A stretch of 64,000 nucleotides of DNA from Nitrosomonas sp. sh817 (GTDB taxonomy: Bacteria; Pseudomonadota; Gammaproteobacteria; Burkholderiales; Nitrosomonadaceae), in contig NZ_CP133083.1 in the NCBI RefSeq assembly GCF_030908545.1, positions 992,001 to 1,056,000 of the forward strand. Direction: 5' to 3'. The notes under the pieces were generated by a model. The model ran no database searches. It was given only the letters and a program-made list of their open reading frames with translations, and was not told where the DNA came from. Shown here in pieces: positions 16,222 to 27,737 of the stretch (position 1 is its first letter; every line of letters begins with the position of its first letter). A program made the translations under genes and the position numbers.

Positions 16222-17736
16222 TTACTGAAATATTTGCCAGGCAAGCAGTCCGGCGAGCAGGATCGCAATAAGAGCAAGCAACCGGTTTTGGCGTTTTTCT
16301 TCAATAATTAAATCGGCCATTCTTTTTTCCAATTCATGGTTGCGATTTTCCGCCAATGCCTGATGAATGAGGCGGGGGAACTCCGGCATGATAACGGCCC
16401 AGTTAGGCGCTTCTTTTTGAGCACGGCTAGTGAATCCGCGCCAGCCGATTTGTTCGGACATCCAGTTTTCCAGAAAGGGTTTGGCTGTTTTCCACAAATC
16501 CAAATCGGGATCCAGATCACGTCCCAAGCCTTCGATATTAAGTAATGTTTTTTGCAATAAAACCAGTTGCGGTTGGATCTCGACATTGAATTGCCGGGAA
16601 GCTTGAAATAACTGCAGCAAAACGCGCCCAAATGAAATTTCTTTCAGCGGTTTGTCGAAAATAGGTTCGCAGACGGCTCGAATGGCGGCTTCAAAATCAT
16701 CCACCCGAGTATCTTTGGGAGCCCAGCCGGCTTCGACATGCGCTTGCGCTACTCGTGCGTAGTCGCGCCGGAAAAAAGCCAGGAAGTTTTGCGCGAGATA
16801 ATTTTTATCCTGATCGCTCAATGTACCCATGATACCGAAATCAACCGCAATGTAGCGGCCGTCATTGCCGACAAAGATATTGCCGGGATGCATATCCGCA
16901 TGGAAATAGCCGTCACGAAATACCTGCGTAAAAAATATTTCCACGCCAACTCGTGCCAACTGAGGGATATCGATACCTTGTGCTTTCAGCTCATCGACAT
17001 GGCTGATCGGAATCCCCTTGACACGCTCCATGACCATCACATTGTTGCGGCAGAAATCCCAATAGACCTCCGGAACCAGCAGGAGCGGAGAATCCAGGAA
17101 ATTGCGGCGTAACTGGCTGCAATTAGCGGCTTCGCGCATTAAATCAAGCTCATCGTCCAAATGCCTGGCAAATTCCGAGACAACTTGGCGCAATTTCAGG
17201 CGTTTACCATCCGACCACAGCATCTCGGCCAACCAAGCGCCGGTATCCATCAAGGCAACATCATGTGCAATAATGGTTGACAGATTGGGGCGCAAAATCT
17301 TGACTGCCACTTCGGTGCCATTGTGTAATATCGCCAAATGAACTTGCGCTACGGACGCGCTGGCGAGCGGTGTCAGATCAAACTTGAAAAAAACCTCATC
17401 AACCTTTTGGCCATATTCCGCTTCTAGCGTGGTCACTACCAAATCGGAAGAAAACGGAGGTACCTGGTCTTGCAGTTTGGCCAGTTCATCGGCGATATCC
17501 TGTGGCAGCAAATCGCGCCGGGTGGATAGCATCTGTCCGAATTTAACAAAGATCGGACCCAGCGCCGTTAAAGCCAAACGTAAACGTTCTCCGCGTGGTT
17601 TATCCAGTTTGCGCCAAAAAGTCACGGTTCTGACAATGACACGCAAAAATTGCAACCGGCTATGACTCAGAACGAATTCGTCCAATCCGGATTGAAACGC
17701 AACGTATAAAATTTTTAGGAGGCGGAATAAGCGCAT
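16222..17736 (-). CDS. ubiB: Ubiquinone biosynthesis kinase-like protein UbiB
   Basis: A 504-residue ABC1/UbiB atypical kinase-like ATPase needed for ubiquinone synthesis. Visible features are the KxGQ motif (KFGQ, ~65-68), the A-rich loop in [11 protein letters not shown] (~123-133), the ATP-binding Lys at K146 in [16 protein letters not shown] as catalytic loop, and VDFGIMGTL as the metal-binding loop. The C-terminal ~25 residues form a membrane anchor ([15 protein letters not shown]). Length is close to the E. coli protein. It lies 105 bp downstream of ubiJ on the same strand, the usual pairing. Confidence 0.95.
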   Translation of the reverse strand: MRLFRLLKILYVAFQSGLDEFVLSHSRLQFLRVIVRTVTFWRKLDKPRGERLRLALTALGPIFVKFGQMLSTRRDLLPQDIADELAKLQDQVPPFSSDLVVTTLEAEYGQKVDEVFFKFDLTPLASASVAQVHLAILHNGTEVAVKILRPNLSTIIAHDVALMDTGAWLAEMLWSDGKRLKLRQVVSEFARHLDDELDLMREAANCSQLRRNFLDSPLLLVPEVYWDFCRNNVMVMERVKGIPISHVDELKAQGIDIPQLARVGVEIFFTQVFRDGYFHADMHPGNIFVGNDGRYIAVDFGIMGTLSDQDKNYLAQNFLAFFRRDYARVAQAHVEAGWAPKDTRVDDFEAAIRAVCEPIFDKPLKEISFGRVLLQLFQASRQFNVEIQPQLVLLQKTLLNIEGLGRDLDPDLDLWKTAKPFLENWMSEQIGWRGFTSRAQKEAPNWAVIMPEFPRLIHQALAENRNHELEKRMADLIIEEKRQNRLLALIAILLAGLLAWQIFQ

Positions 17737-17841
17737 GAATGATTAGAAATCGGGGGCGAGCTTTGAATCCAGCGAGTCAGTTTGTGCATCGCGAACTATT
17801 ATTCATAATTACATAATTTTCGGTGTTCATTGCCGTTTGTA

Positions 17842-18441
17842 TCATTCGCTCAATGGAAAAATTCGCTGTGTCAGCCGGTTTAATCGCTGCTCCAGCGCTT
17901 TTGCTTCCATCTGCAAATTTGCTATTTCCTCAGCCAGCTGCCGGGTAGCAACGGATTTGGTTAAGATATTAGTCTCTTCAGTCAGGTAATCTTTCAGCGA
18001 CCGGGTTAAACGATCAACATTGTCAATTTGGCACTGAACAAAATTCTTGCCGGTTTGTGAGATGCGATGTGCCGGGATGTCGCCGACTACATTGCTCAAA
18101 TCATTTTCGAAGATTACGCTTAAATCAATTTGCCTGCCGATATCGAGCAATTCTTCCGCCAGCGCTTGATCACCCATCGTTGTTATTTGATCGAAAACTT
18201 TAGCATCACCTGCAAGTAATCTGAACAATACCGGGTGCGCCAGTACCAATGTGGTGTCGGCGTTGCTTTCATTTTCCGCCGGTTGCATTTCCCCTGCGGC
18301 ATCAATCAACATCCCAAGCGTAATCAAGGGAGGTATCTTGATACAGATCGTTTTGCCTGAGTGCTTTTGTAATCGCTTGCCTGCCCAAGCTTCGCAACGT
18401 AGTACATGGTTGACGGGATTAATTGCAACGGCTGCCAGCAT
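17842..18441 (-). CDS. ubiJ: Ubiquinone biosynthesis accessory factor UbiJ (SCP2 domain)
   Basis: A 199-residue protein with an N-terminal SCP2-like lipid-binding domain (~10-105) and a C-terminal helical part rich in charged residues (~150-195, ending RLNRLTQRIFPLSE) likely to form a coiled coil. UbiJ organises the soluble Ubi complex and binds isoprenoid intermediates. The identification rests on this architecture, the length (E. coli 201) and the position just upstream of ubiB. The usual partner ubiE is not in the window. The start gives MLAAVAINPVNHVL, the family opening. Confidence 0.88.
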   Translation of the reverse strand: MLAAVAINPVNHVLRCEAWAGKRLQKHSGKTICIKIPPLITLGMLIDAAGEMQPAENESNADTTLVLAHPVLFRLLAGDAKVFDQITTMGDQALAEELLDIGRQIDLSVIFENDLSNVVGDIPAHRISQTGKNFVQCQIDNVDRLTRSLKDYLTEETNILTKSVATRQLAEEIANLQMEAKALEQRLNRLTQRIFPLSE

Positions 18442-18652
18442 TATATGTGAGAAAAAAAGATCGTAATGTTCGGAATAACAGAGAAAGCCATCGTTATTTT
18501 TATTTTATCGTGTATGCGGTTCCAGAATACTCGAATCTTAGGCATTGAGCGATTAAAATACCGGTTCGAGTATAGCACCATATCGGTGATTCATTATGCA
18601 GATCGGCTAAAATAGCGCATGTCTAGGATAACCGTTTCGCAGTAAAACCAAG

Positions 18653-20092
18653 TCATTCGTTCAGTTTTCTTTTCAATATAGTGTTGACTTGCGTTGGGTT
18701 GGCTTTTCCTTGCGTTGCCTTCATGATCTGACCGATTAGTGCGTTAAATGCTTTTTCCTTGCCGCTGCGATAATCGGCAACGAGTTGCGCGTTGGCGGCT
18801 AATATTTCATTCACCAATTTTTCGATAGCACCGTCATCCGAAATTTGTTTTAAGCCTTTTGCGGCAATGATCGCATCCGGGTCTTGATCAAATTCACCGT
18901 TCCACATGCTTTCAAATACGGCTTTTGCGCCTTTGCCGGAAATGGTGCCGTCATTGATGCGTGTTAAGAGCGCGGCAAGCCGCTCAGGGTTGACCGGGCA
19001 GTCGTTGATTTCAATACCGTCTTTGTTCAATTGCCCATTGATATCGCCCATTATCCAATTGGCGCATAGTTTGGCTTGTGACGGTAAGTACTTGACTGTT
19101 GATTCAAAATAATCCGCAGTCTCGCGCGAACTGGTCAACACGGCCGCATCGTAGGCGGACAAGCCGAATTCCGAGATATAGCGATTGCGGCGTGCTTGCG
19201 GCAATTCCGGCAAGGTTGATTGAATTTGAGCAATCCAGCTTGGCGAAATCTCCAATGGCAATAAATCCGGATCGGGGAAATAGCGGTAATCGTTGGCATC
19301 TTCCTTGCTGCGCATGGTTCGTGTTTCATCTTTACCAGGATCGTATAGTCTTGTTTCCTGAAGGATTGTGCCGCCGTCTTCAAGAATTTCAATTTGCCGT
19401 TGCGCCTCATAGTCGATGGCTTTTTCCAAAAAACGGAATGAATTCAGATTCTTGATTTCGCAGCGCGTACCCAACTTTTCAGTGCCGCGCGGACGAACCG
19501 AGACATTGGCGTCGCAGCGAAACGAACCTTCCTGCATGTTGCCATCACAGATTCCAATCCAGCGCACCAAAGCGTGCAGGGTTTTGGCATAAGCCACAGC
19601 CTCAACGCTGCTGCGTAGATCCGGTTCGGAGACGATTTCCAGTAACGGCGTTCCGGCCCGGTTCAAATCGATACCGGTCATACCATGAAAATCCTCGTGC
19701 AAGGACTTGCCGGCATCTTCCTCCAGGTGCGCGCGTGTCAGACGGATCGTCTTTTCCTCACCTTCAATTTGAATCGTGATGGTTCCGCCTTGCACCACCG
19801 GCAGTTCGTATTGGCTGATCTGATAGCCTTTCGGCAAGTCGGGGTAGAAATAATTTTTGCGCGCGAAAATCGATGGTGAGTTGATTTTGGCGCCGACTGC
19901 CAGGCCGAATTTAACGGCTCGCTCAACCGCGCCTTTGTTCAATACCGGCAGCACCCCCGGCAGCGCCAGATCAATGACACATGCTTGCGTGTTCGGCGGC
20001 GCGCCATAGGCGGTGGAAGCGCCTGAAAAAATTTTGGAACGTGTTGACAACTGCGCATGAACTTCCAGACCGATGACGATTTCCCACTGCAT
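18653..20092 (-). CDS. gatB: Asp/Glu-tRNA amidotransferase subunit B
   Basis: A 479-residue kinase subunit of the GatCAB complex, which phosphorylates mischarged Glu-tRNA(Gln) or Asp-tRNA(Asn) before amidation. The N-terminal cradle domain opens with the signature [13 protein letters not shown] and contains [14 protein letters not shown] and [15 protein letters not shown]; the C-terminal ~150 residues are the YqeY-like tRNA-binding tail, ending [16 protein letters not shown]. It is the last gene of gatC-gatA-gatB, 45 bp after gatA. Its presence implies the indirect route to at least one amide aminoacyl-tRNA. Confidence 0.97.
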   Translation of the reverse strand: MQWEIVIGLEVHAQLSTRSKIFSGASTAYGAPPNTQACVIDLALPGVLPVLNKGAVERAVKFGLAVGAKINSPSIFARKNYFYPDLPKGYQISQYELPVVQGGTITIQIEGEEKTIRLTRAHLEEDAGKSLHEDFHGMTGIDLNRAGTPLLEIVSEPDLRSSVEAVAYAKTLHALVRWIGICDGNMQEGSFRCDANVSVRPRGTEKLGTRCEIKNLNSFRFLEKAIDYEAQRQIEILEDGGTILQETRLYDPGKDETRTMRSKEDANDYRYFPDPDLLPLEISPSWIAQIQSTLPELPQARRNRYISEFGLSAYDAAVLTSSRETADYFESTVKYLPSQAKLCANWIMGDINGQLNKDGIEINDCPVNPERLAALLTRINDGTISGKGAKAVFESMWNGEFDQDPDAIIAAKGLKQISDDGAIEKLVNEILAANAQLVADYRSGKEKAFNALIGQIMKATQGKANPTQVNTILKRKLNE

Positions 20093-20137
20093 GATAGCTT
20101 TCTCGACTAACGATTGATGACGATCGATTGATGATTG

Positions 20138-21586
20138 TTAAAAAGGTGATTTTAAATGCCAATCCGTGACCAGCTGGTATTGATGCGCGGCATTCAGCAG
20201 ATGCGCTTCCTTAAAGTAATTACCGATGATATGCAAACCGATTGGACGGTTCCTGTCGCCGAAACCGATCGGAATCGACATCGCCGGCATACCGGTTAGA
20301 TTGGCGGCGCTGGTGTAGATATCCGATAAATACATCTGAATCGGATCGCCGCTTTTCTCACCCAGATTGAATGCCACGGTCGGCGTTGTCGGGCCCATGA
20401 TAATGTCGCATTGTTTGTAGGCTTCGGTGAAATCCTGCGCAATCAGGCGGCGCAGCTTTTGCGCTTTAATGTAATAGGCATCGTAATAACCATGCGACAA
20501 CACGTAAGTGCCGATGAGAATGCGCCGTTTGACTTCCGCGCCGAAACCTTGCGCGCGCGATTTGCGGTACATATCGGCGAGATCGCTGTATGATTCGGCA
20601 CGATACCCATAGCGCACGCCGTCGAACCGCGACAAATTGCTCGAAGCTTCGGCGGGCGCCAGCACATAGTAAACCGGGATTGCTAGCGGTGCATTCGGTA
20701 ACGAGATTTCGACGGTTTGAGCGCCCAGTTTGCGGTATTCATTCAGTGCGTTGTCGACAGCGCTGGCGACATCGCCGCTCATGCCAGCGGCAAAATATTC
20801 CTTCGGCAAGCCAATTCGCAAACCGGATAGCGGTTTTTGCAGATCGCGGGAATAGTCTTCGGCTTCGCGCTGCAGGCTGGTGGAATCGCGGGCATCAAAA
20901 CCGGTCATGACATTTAATAGCAATGCCAGATCTTCGGCTGATTTGGCCATCGGGCCGCCTTGATCGAGACTGGAAGCAAATGCGATCATGCCGTAACGGG
21001 ATACTAATCCATAAGTTGGTTTGATGCCGGAAATACCGCACAGGGCGGCGGGCTGACGGATCGAGCCGCCGGTATCGGTGCCGGTCGCGGCAGGCGCCAA
21101 TCTGGCTGCAACCGCGCAGGCGGCGCCGCCAGAGCTGCCGCCGGGTACCGCGGCCGGATCCCAAGGATTTTTCACCGGACCGAAATAAGATGTTTCATTA
21201 CTCGATCCCATGGCAAATTCGTCCATGTTGGTTTTGCCGATATTGACGGCACCGGCTTGATTGAAGCGTTCGATGACACCAGCATCGTAAGGTGATACGA
21301 AATTTGCCAGCATTTTTGAGCCGCAGGTGGTTAGCCAGCCTCTGGCGCAGAAAATGTCTTTCTGAGCGATTGGAATACCGGTCAACGGTCCTGCTTCCCC
21401 GGCAGCAATCATTTTGTCTGCTATCCGCGCTTGCGCCAGACTCATCTCTTCATTAATCGTGATGAATGCGTTGTATTCGGAATTGAGTTGCTTGATGCGT
21501 TGCAGAAATTCGGTGGTCAGTTCTGTGCTGGAAATCTTTTTTGCAGTGAGCTGGTTTGCGAGCTGTTTAAGGCTGTCGTTAAACAT
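20138..21586 (-). CDS. gatA: Asp/Glu-tRNA amidotransferase subunit A
   Basis: A 482-residue amidase-signature glutaminase that releases ammonia for GatB. The Ser-cisSer-Lys triad is intact: K76 in IAQKDIF, S151 in PGGSSGGAA and S175 in [10 protein letters not shown]. The family landmarks [14 protein letters not shown] and [14 protein letters not shown] are present. Length is standard. It sits between gatC (74 bp upstream) and gatB (45 bp downstream) as one operon. Confidence 0.97.
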   Translation of the reverse strand: MFNDSLKQLANQLTAKKISSTELTTEFLQRIKQLNSEYNAFITINEEMSLAQARIADKMIAAGEAGPLTGIPIAQKDIFCARGWLTTCGSKMLANFVSPYDAGVIERFNQAGAVNIGKTNMDEFAMGSSNETSYFGPVKNPWDPAAVPGGSSGGAACAVAARLAPAATGTDTGGSIRQPAALCGISGIKPTYGLVSRYGMIAFASSLDQGGPMAKSAEDLALLLNVMTGFDARDSTSLQREAEDYSRDLQKPLSGLRIGLPKEYFAAGMSGDVASAVDNALNEYRKLGAQTVEISLPNAPLAIPVYYVLAPAEASSNLSRFDGVRYGYRAESYSDLADMYRKSRAQGFGAEVKRRILIGTYVLSHGYYDAYYIKAQKLRRLIAQDFTEAYKQCDIIMGPTTPTVAFNLGEKSGDPIQMYLSDIYTSAANLTGMPAMSIPIGFGDRNRPIGLHIIGNYFKEAHLLNAAHQYQLVTDWHLKSPF

Positions 21587-21660
21587 GGCGATACGGAATC
21601 GTGATAAAAATTTTTCGTTAAGTTGGTATGCTTCTCTATGTCACTTATGGTTAATGCTTT

Positions 21661-21948
21661 TTATTCTATGACTTGTGGAACCAGGTAGAGATCCGCTTCG
21701 ACTTGCGGCGCGATTGATTGATATAATTGGTGCTGATCAGTTTCCGTGATTTCGTCTTCTCGTAACCGCTGAAAAACATTTTGCGCATGAGACATCGGTT
21801 CCACGGTTTCCGTATCAACCGCTTGCATGGATTCAATCAAATTGAAAATACCGGATAACTGCTCCAAAGTTTCTTCTGCCTCTTGATCATTAATCTCAAT
21901 ATAAGCCAGTTCAGCGATCCGTTTTACATCGTTTACAGACAAAGTCAT
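21661..21948 (-). CDS. gatC: Asp/Glu-tRNA amidotransferase subunit C
   Basis: The 95-residue small subunit that holds GatA and GatB together. It has the family opening (LSVNDVKRIAELAYIEI), the internal IFNLIESMQAVDTETVEPMSH block and the end in which the last residues reach the GatA surface. It is the first gene of the operon, divergent from mreB, so the promoters of both must lie in the 130 bp between them. Confidence 0.95.
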   Translation of the reverse strand: MTLSVNDVKRIAELAYIEINDQEAEETLEQLSGIFNLIESMQAVDTETVEPMSHAQNVFQRLREDEITETDQHQLYQSIAPQVEADLYLVPQVIE

Positions 21949-22054
21949 TTTATATCGGTAGCCTTATATTCAAAGAAGTATTAGGGTATCATGCCGCAGT
22001 TTAACCGGCGTATTATTTTTTGCAGGTTTTATTTATCATTCGCTCTCATCATAA

Positions 22055-23137
<1,083 letters not shown>

Positions 23138-23209
23138 TTAGTGCTTTAATTTTCAGGTTTTTCTTGCGTGCCGGTCTGGAAAAGATTCAATGATTGAGTA
23201 CGAGACGTA

Positions 23210-24100
23210 ATGGAAAAAACGCCTCAGTTTTTCAGAAATGGCCCCGGTCCGTTTGCACGATTATTGGTATTTGCATTACTTTCATGTGTGTTGATTGCCG
23301 AAGATGTCCGTTTTAAGTTTTTCCCGCAGTTGCGGCAGACAATAGGTATGCTTATTCATCCTTTGCAGAAAATTGCTTATTTTCCTGCGACCGTTTATGA
23401 CCAGTTGGAAAAGTTTGTTGGCAGTTTTTACTTGCTGGAAGAAAATGCCAAACTGCGTCAACTGTACTGGGACCGGCGCGAACAATTGTTGAAACTGGAA
23501 GCGCTGGAAGCCGAGAATCTGCATTTGCGCAAACTATTGGGAGCCATTCAGCAAATTCAAGCCAATATCAAAACCAGAACTGTTTTGGCGGAGATCCTGT
23601 CTACACCGCGCGATCCCTTTAACCATAAAATTACGATCAATAAAGGCAGCTTTCACGGGATTCAGCTAGGACAAGCGGTTATTGATGATAAAGGAATCAT
23701 TGGGCAGGTGACGCAGCTTTATCCATGGTCTGCCGAAGTGACGCTGCTGACCGATAAAGATCATGCTGTGCCAGTGCAAGTCACCCGTAACGGGTTACGT
23801 TCAATCATTTCGGGCAGCGGCAAGAATAATGAATTGGAATTGCGTTACTTGTCGGTGAATACCGATATTCAGCGCGGCGATCTGTTGGTTACTTCCGGAA
23901 TCGGGGGCGTTTATCCGCCGGGTATTCCGGTTGCCATTGTTGAAAGGATCGGGCACGATCCAGTCGGTGATTTTGCGCTGATTATCAGCACGCCGGTGGC
24001 AGGCGTGGAACGAAACCGGCAGGTATTGGTTTTATCCTTAGTACAATCGGAGCTTAACGAGTCTGGTGAGGTACCGGCAATTGAACCGGGAGAGGAATAA
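23210..24100 (+). CDS. mreC: Rod shape-determining protein MreC
   Basis: A 296-residue bitopic protein. The membrane segment is ~17-31, a coiled coil follows (~60-110, LEENAKLRQL...LEAENLHLRKLL), and the two beta-barrel domains (~120-275) contain the conserved INKGSFHGIQ-like and GDLLVTSGIGGVYPPGIPV stretches. MreC binds PBP2 and activates it within the elongasome. It is encoded 72 bp after mreB. An acidic C-terminal tail ends the protein. Confidence 0.96.
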   Translation: MEKTPQFFRNGPGPFARLLVFALLSCVLIAEDVRFKFFPQLRQTIGMLIHPLQKIAYFPATVYDQLEKFVGSFYLLEENAKLRQLYWDRREQLLKLEALEAENLHLRKLLGAIQQIQANIKTRTVLAEILSTPRDPFNHKITINKGSFHGIQLGQAVIDDKGIIGQVTQLYPWSAEVTLLTDKDHAVPVQVTRNGLRSIISGSGKNNELELRYLSVNTDIQRGDLLVTSGIGGVYPPGIPVAIVERIGHDPVGDFALIISTPVAGVERNRQVLVLSLVQSELNESGEVPAIEPGEE

Positions 24101-24140
24101 AGAAAACAACGCTATTCAGGAAAACTTTTTAGAGCAGGAT

Positions 24141-24632
24141 ATGTATTTGCCTGCGAGTAGCTGGTTTGTCGCTATGAGTTTGGTAGCAGCCCTGATTCTG
24201 AATTTCTTGCCGTTACCTGAAGAAATTTCGTTTCTGCGGCCTGATTTCGTGGCACTCTTACTCGCTTTCTGGAATATCAATCATCCGAACAGAATGGGCA
24301 TGGGTGTGGCTTTTGGCATGGGTCTCATGATGGATGTCGGCAATGTCAGTATACTGGGGCAGCATGCCTTGGCCTATTGCATGGTTGTTTATCTCACGAC
24401 AATCTTCGGACGTCGTTTAAGGTTGTTTGGTTTGTTGCAGCAAGCGCCGCAAGTGGGCCTGGTGTTGTTCATTATGCAAATCGTTATCATGCTGGTTGCC
24501 ACATCCACCGGCGCACCAATCACCGATTGGCAATTTTTTATCGCTGCGGTGTCCGGTAGTATTATCTGGGTGCCGATGTCTTGGCTGCTGACATGGTTGC
24601 TGCAGCCCAAACCCGATCCCGATGCGTTATGA
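24141..24632 (+). CDS. mreD: Rod shape-determining protein MreD
   Basis: A 163-residue integral membrane protein with about five hydrophobic segments, the expected size for MreD (E. coli 162). I chose the ATG at 24141, which begins MYLPASSW; an upstream in-frame start at 24066 lies inside mreC and would add 25 polar residues. Family landmarks are the RPDFVALLLAFW segment and GLMMDV. The stop overlaps the mrdA start as ATGA, so the two are coupled. Confidence 0.9.
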   Translation: MYLPASSWFVAMSLVAALILNFLPLPEEISFLRPDFVALLLAFWNINHPNRMGMGVAFGMGLMMDVGNVSILGQHALAYCMVVYLTTIFGRRLRLFGLLQQAPQVGLVLFIMQIVIMLVATSTGAPITDWQFFIAAVSGSIIWVPMSWLLTWLLQPKPDPDAL

Positions 24633-26542
24633 AGCAACACGTTGAGTTACGCAACCTTCCTGTCGAATTAAACAAATTCCGGATCCGGCTTGCCATCAGC
24701 GCGGGTTTTATGCTGATGTTATTTCTAGTCCTCTATGCACGATTTTATTATCTGCAGGTTACGCAACAAGAGCACTATCATACCCTGGCGGAAGCGAATC
24801 GTATTTCCATTCTTCCGGTAGTGCCCAACAGGGGCTTGATTCTTGACCGGAATGGCCGGGCGCTGGCGCAAAACTACTCGGCTTACACCTTGGAAGTGGT
24901 ACCCAGTAAAATCAGTGATCTTGACGCCACTTTGGATGAATTGGCGGCATTGATCGAAATTACTTCAACGGACCGGCAGCGCTTTAAGAAATTATTGAAA
25001 GAAAGCAAGCGCTTCAAAAGTCTTCCCATCAGGAGCCGCTTGACAGATGTGGAGATTGCGACCTTTGCCGCAAACCGTTATCGTTTTCCGGGGATTGAAA
25101 TCAAAGCACGGGTATTTCGTCAGTACCCGGAGAAAGAAATTGTGTCGCATGTGATCGGCTATATCAGCCGCATCAATGACCAGGATCTCGAATATCTGGA
25201 GCGTAGCGGAGAACTCCGCAATTATCGCGGTTCGCAGCATATCGGGAAAATCGGCATTGAGCAGAGCTATGAGAAACAATTGCATGGTATCACGGGTTTC
25301 GAGGAAGTGGAAACCGACGCGGCGGGGCGCTCGATTCGCGTTTTGTCCCGGACGCCGCCGATTCCTGGCAGCAATCTGATTCTTTCTTTGGATTTAGGGC
25401 TACAGCAAGCTGCAGAACAAGCTTTTGGCGACCGCCGCGGCGCACTGGTCGCCCTGGATCCGAATAACGGTGAAGTGCTGGCATTTGTCAGTAAGCCCGG
25501 ATATGACAATAATCTTTTTATCGGCGGTATTGATCATGAGAACTGGAAGTTGCTGAATGGATCGATTGACCGGCCGCTCAATAACCGGGCATTGCGCGGT
25601 GTCTATCCGCCAGGATCGACATTCAAGCCGTTCATGGCGCTTGCTGCATTGGAATTGGGAAAGCGAACACCGGAATACAGTATGAATGATCCCGGTTTTT
25701 TTTCGTTGCCGGGAGTCGACCGGCGTTATCGCGATTGGAAACCGGGCGGCCACGGCAGGGTCGATTTGCATAAATCCATCGTTGTATCGTGCGATACCTA
25801 TTATTACAGTCTCGCAAACGATCTTGGCATCGATAATATTTATAGTTTTATCAGCCAATTCGGACTGGGCCGCAAAACGGGTATTGATGTTGAAGGCGAA
25901 GTATCCGGGCTATTGCCGTCGGCAGCCTGGAAAATGAGTCAATACAAACAAAAGTGGTATGCCGGGGATACTATCTCGGTTTCAATCGGTCAAGGGTACA
26001 ATTTGACGACCCCTTTGCAACTGGCTTTTGCAACGATGCTGATTGCCAATGAAGGCAAGGCTTACCGGCCGCATTTTGTTAAACAGATTCAGGACAGTCA
26101 AACCGGCGAAATCGAGGAAATTCCGGCGCAATTAATGTATACCCTGAATTTAAAGCCAAGGCATCTGGAAGTTGTCAAACAAGCATTGGTGGATGTTACC
26201 AAGCCGGGTGGAACAGCAGCGAGAGCCGGCGCCAATGCGGCTTATACCTTCGCGGGAAAGACCGGAACGTCGCAAGTCATTGGCATCAAACAGGGAGAGC
26301 GTTACGATGAGAAACGCATCAATGAGCGGCACCGCGATCACGCGATGTTTATCGCGTACGCTCCCGCAGAAAATCCCCAAATCGCTCTAGCGGTGTTGGT
26401 AGAAAATACCGGAACCGGCGGTTCGACGGCGGCGCCGATTGCCAGGCAAGTATTCGATTATTATCTGTTAGGAAAAATGCCGGAAACAGCGCTAGCGCAA
26501 GCGGCCGGTCCGGCTGGTGATCGTGGTCATGATCACTTGTGA
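24629..26542 (+). CDS. mrdA: Penicillin-binding protein 2 (peptidoglycan transpeptidase)
   Basis: A 637-residue class B PBP that cross-links peptidoglycan in the elongasome with RodA. A single membrane anchor lies at ~20-43, the pedestal domain follows with the PNRGLILDRNG motif, and the transpeptidase domain has catalytic S330 and K333 in PPGSTFKPF, SCD as second motif and KTGTSQ as third. The start at 24629 gives an ATGA overlap with mreD; a longer frame from 24581 lies within mreD and is unlikely. RodA follows 58 bp downstream. Confidence 0.96.
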   Translation: MKQHVELRNLPVELNKFRIRLAISAGFMLMLFLVLYARFYYLQVTQQEHYHTLAEANRISILPVVPNRGLILDRNGRALAQNYSAYTLEVVPSKISDLDATLDELAALIEITSTDRQRFKKLLKESKRFKSLPIRSRLTDVEIATFAANRYRFPGIEIKARVFRQYPEKEIVSHVIGYISRINDQDLEYLERSGELRNYRGSQHIGKIGIEQSYEKQLHGITGFEEVETDAAGRSIRVLSRTPPIPGSNLILSLDLGLQQAAEQAFGDRRGALVALDPNNGEVLAFVSKPGYDNNLFIGGIDHENWKLLNGSIDRPLNNRALRGVYPPGSTFKPFMALAALELGKRTPEYSMNDPGFFSLPGVDRRYRDWKPGGHGRVDLHKSIVVSCDTYYYSLANDLGIDNIYSFISQFGLGRKTGIDVEGEVSGLLPSAAWKMSQYKQKWYAGDTISVSIGQGYNLTTPLQLAFATMLIANEGKAYRPHFVKQIQDSQTGEIEEIPAQLMYTLNLKPRHLEVVKQALVDVTKPGGTAARAGANAAYTFAGKTGTSQVIGIKQGERYDEKRINERHRDHAMFIAYAPAENPQIALAVLVENTGTGGSTAAPIARQVFDYYLLGKMPETALAQAAGPAGDRGHDHL

Positions 26543-26600
26543 GAAAACGGTCGTTGAGTCTTAAACGATCGTCCAATATCGACAATCAATTCATTATTGC

Positions 26601-27701
26601 ATGATAGAAGTTAAGACCATTTGGCATTACCTGACGCGCTATGTCGATAGTTTTTTGCTGATCGGATTGGTGGCGCTGATGTCCGTCGGACTGTTCGTGC
26701 TCTATAGCGCTACCGGTGCCAATATGGCGCGGGTCAGCAATCAATTTGTCAATATGCTGATAGCGTTGGTGATCATGTGGCTGGTTGCGAATATTCCTTT
26801 GCAGCAAATCATGCGCTTGGCATTACCGCTTTATCTGTTGGGACTTGCATTACTTGTCGGCGTGGCGCTGTTTGGAGAGATCAATAATGGCGCCCGGCGC
26901 TGGCTGAATATTGGAATTACCCGGATTCAGCCGTCGGAATTGATGAAAATCGCCATTCCGCTGATGATGGCGTGGTATTTTGATAAGCATGAAATTACCT
27001 TACGCTTGCGTGACTATCTCGGTGCCACGATTTTGCTGTTGCTGCCGGTGCTTTTGATTTTGCGGCAGCCAGATTTGGGAACGGCTTTATTGATCGCTGC
27101 CAGCGGCTTCTTCGTGCTGTTTTTGGCGGGCTTGTCTTGGCGTATCATAGCGGGGTTATTGTTGACGGTATCGGCCAGTCTGCCGGTTCTTTGGACATTC
27201 ATGCATGACTATCAGCGCCGCCGCATCATGACATTGCTGGATCCGACGCAAGATCCGCTAGGGGCCGGTTATCATACGATCCAATCGTCAATTGCGATCG
27301 GTTCCGGCGGTATTAGCGGCAAAGGCTGGTTAAACGGTACGCAAACGCAACTGGATTTCTTACCCGAGCAAAGCACGGATTTTATTTTCGCGGTCTTTTC
27401 CGAAGAATTTGGTCTTATCGGTAATACCATGTTATTATTGCTTTATTTTCTGGTAATCGGACGTTGTTTGATTATCACCGCAAACGCTTCAACACAATTT
27501 ACGAGATTGATTGCCGGTTCCATTACACTCACATTCTTTACGTATATTTTTGTAAACATGGGCATGGTGAGCGGCATTCTGCCGATTGTGGGAGTACCGC
27601 TGCCGCTGATCAGTTACGGTGGCACTTCGATGGTGACGATGTTACTGGGTTTTGGTATTTTGATGAGTATTCAGACACACCCCAAGCTTGTCAAAACATA
27701 A
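26601..27701 (+). CDS. rodA: Rod shape-determining SEDS glycosyltransferase RodA
   Basis: A 366-residue SEDS-family polymerase that builds glycan strands together with PBP2. Ten hydrophobic segments are visible. Family motifs include the LFVLYSATG start of the core, the FLPEQSTDFIFAV loop that holds the catalytic Asp, and PLPLISYGGTS near the C terminus. Length matches E. coli RodA (370). The same-strand order with mrdA is the standard arrangement. Confidence 0.97.
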   Translation: MIEVKTIWHYLTRYVDSFLLIGLVALMSVGLFVLYSATGANMARVSNQFVNMLIALVIMWLVANIPLQQIMRLALPLYLLGLALLVGVALFGEINNGARRWLNIGITRIQPSELMKIAIPLMMAWYFDKHEITLRLRDYLGATILLLLPVLLILRQPDLGTALLIAASGFFVLFLAGLSWRIIAGLLLTVSASLPVLWTFMHDYQRRRIMTLLDPTQDPLGAGYHTIQSSIAIGSGGISGKGWLNGTQTQLDFLPEQSTDFIFAVFSEEFGLIGNTMLLLLYFLVIGRCLIITANASTQFTRLIAGSITLTFFTYIFVNMGMVSGILPIVGVPLPLISYGGTSMVTMLLGFGILMSIQTHPKLVKT

Positions 27702-27737
27702 CAAACACGAATTCAGTTTTGCAGGAGGTAGTTGTAA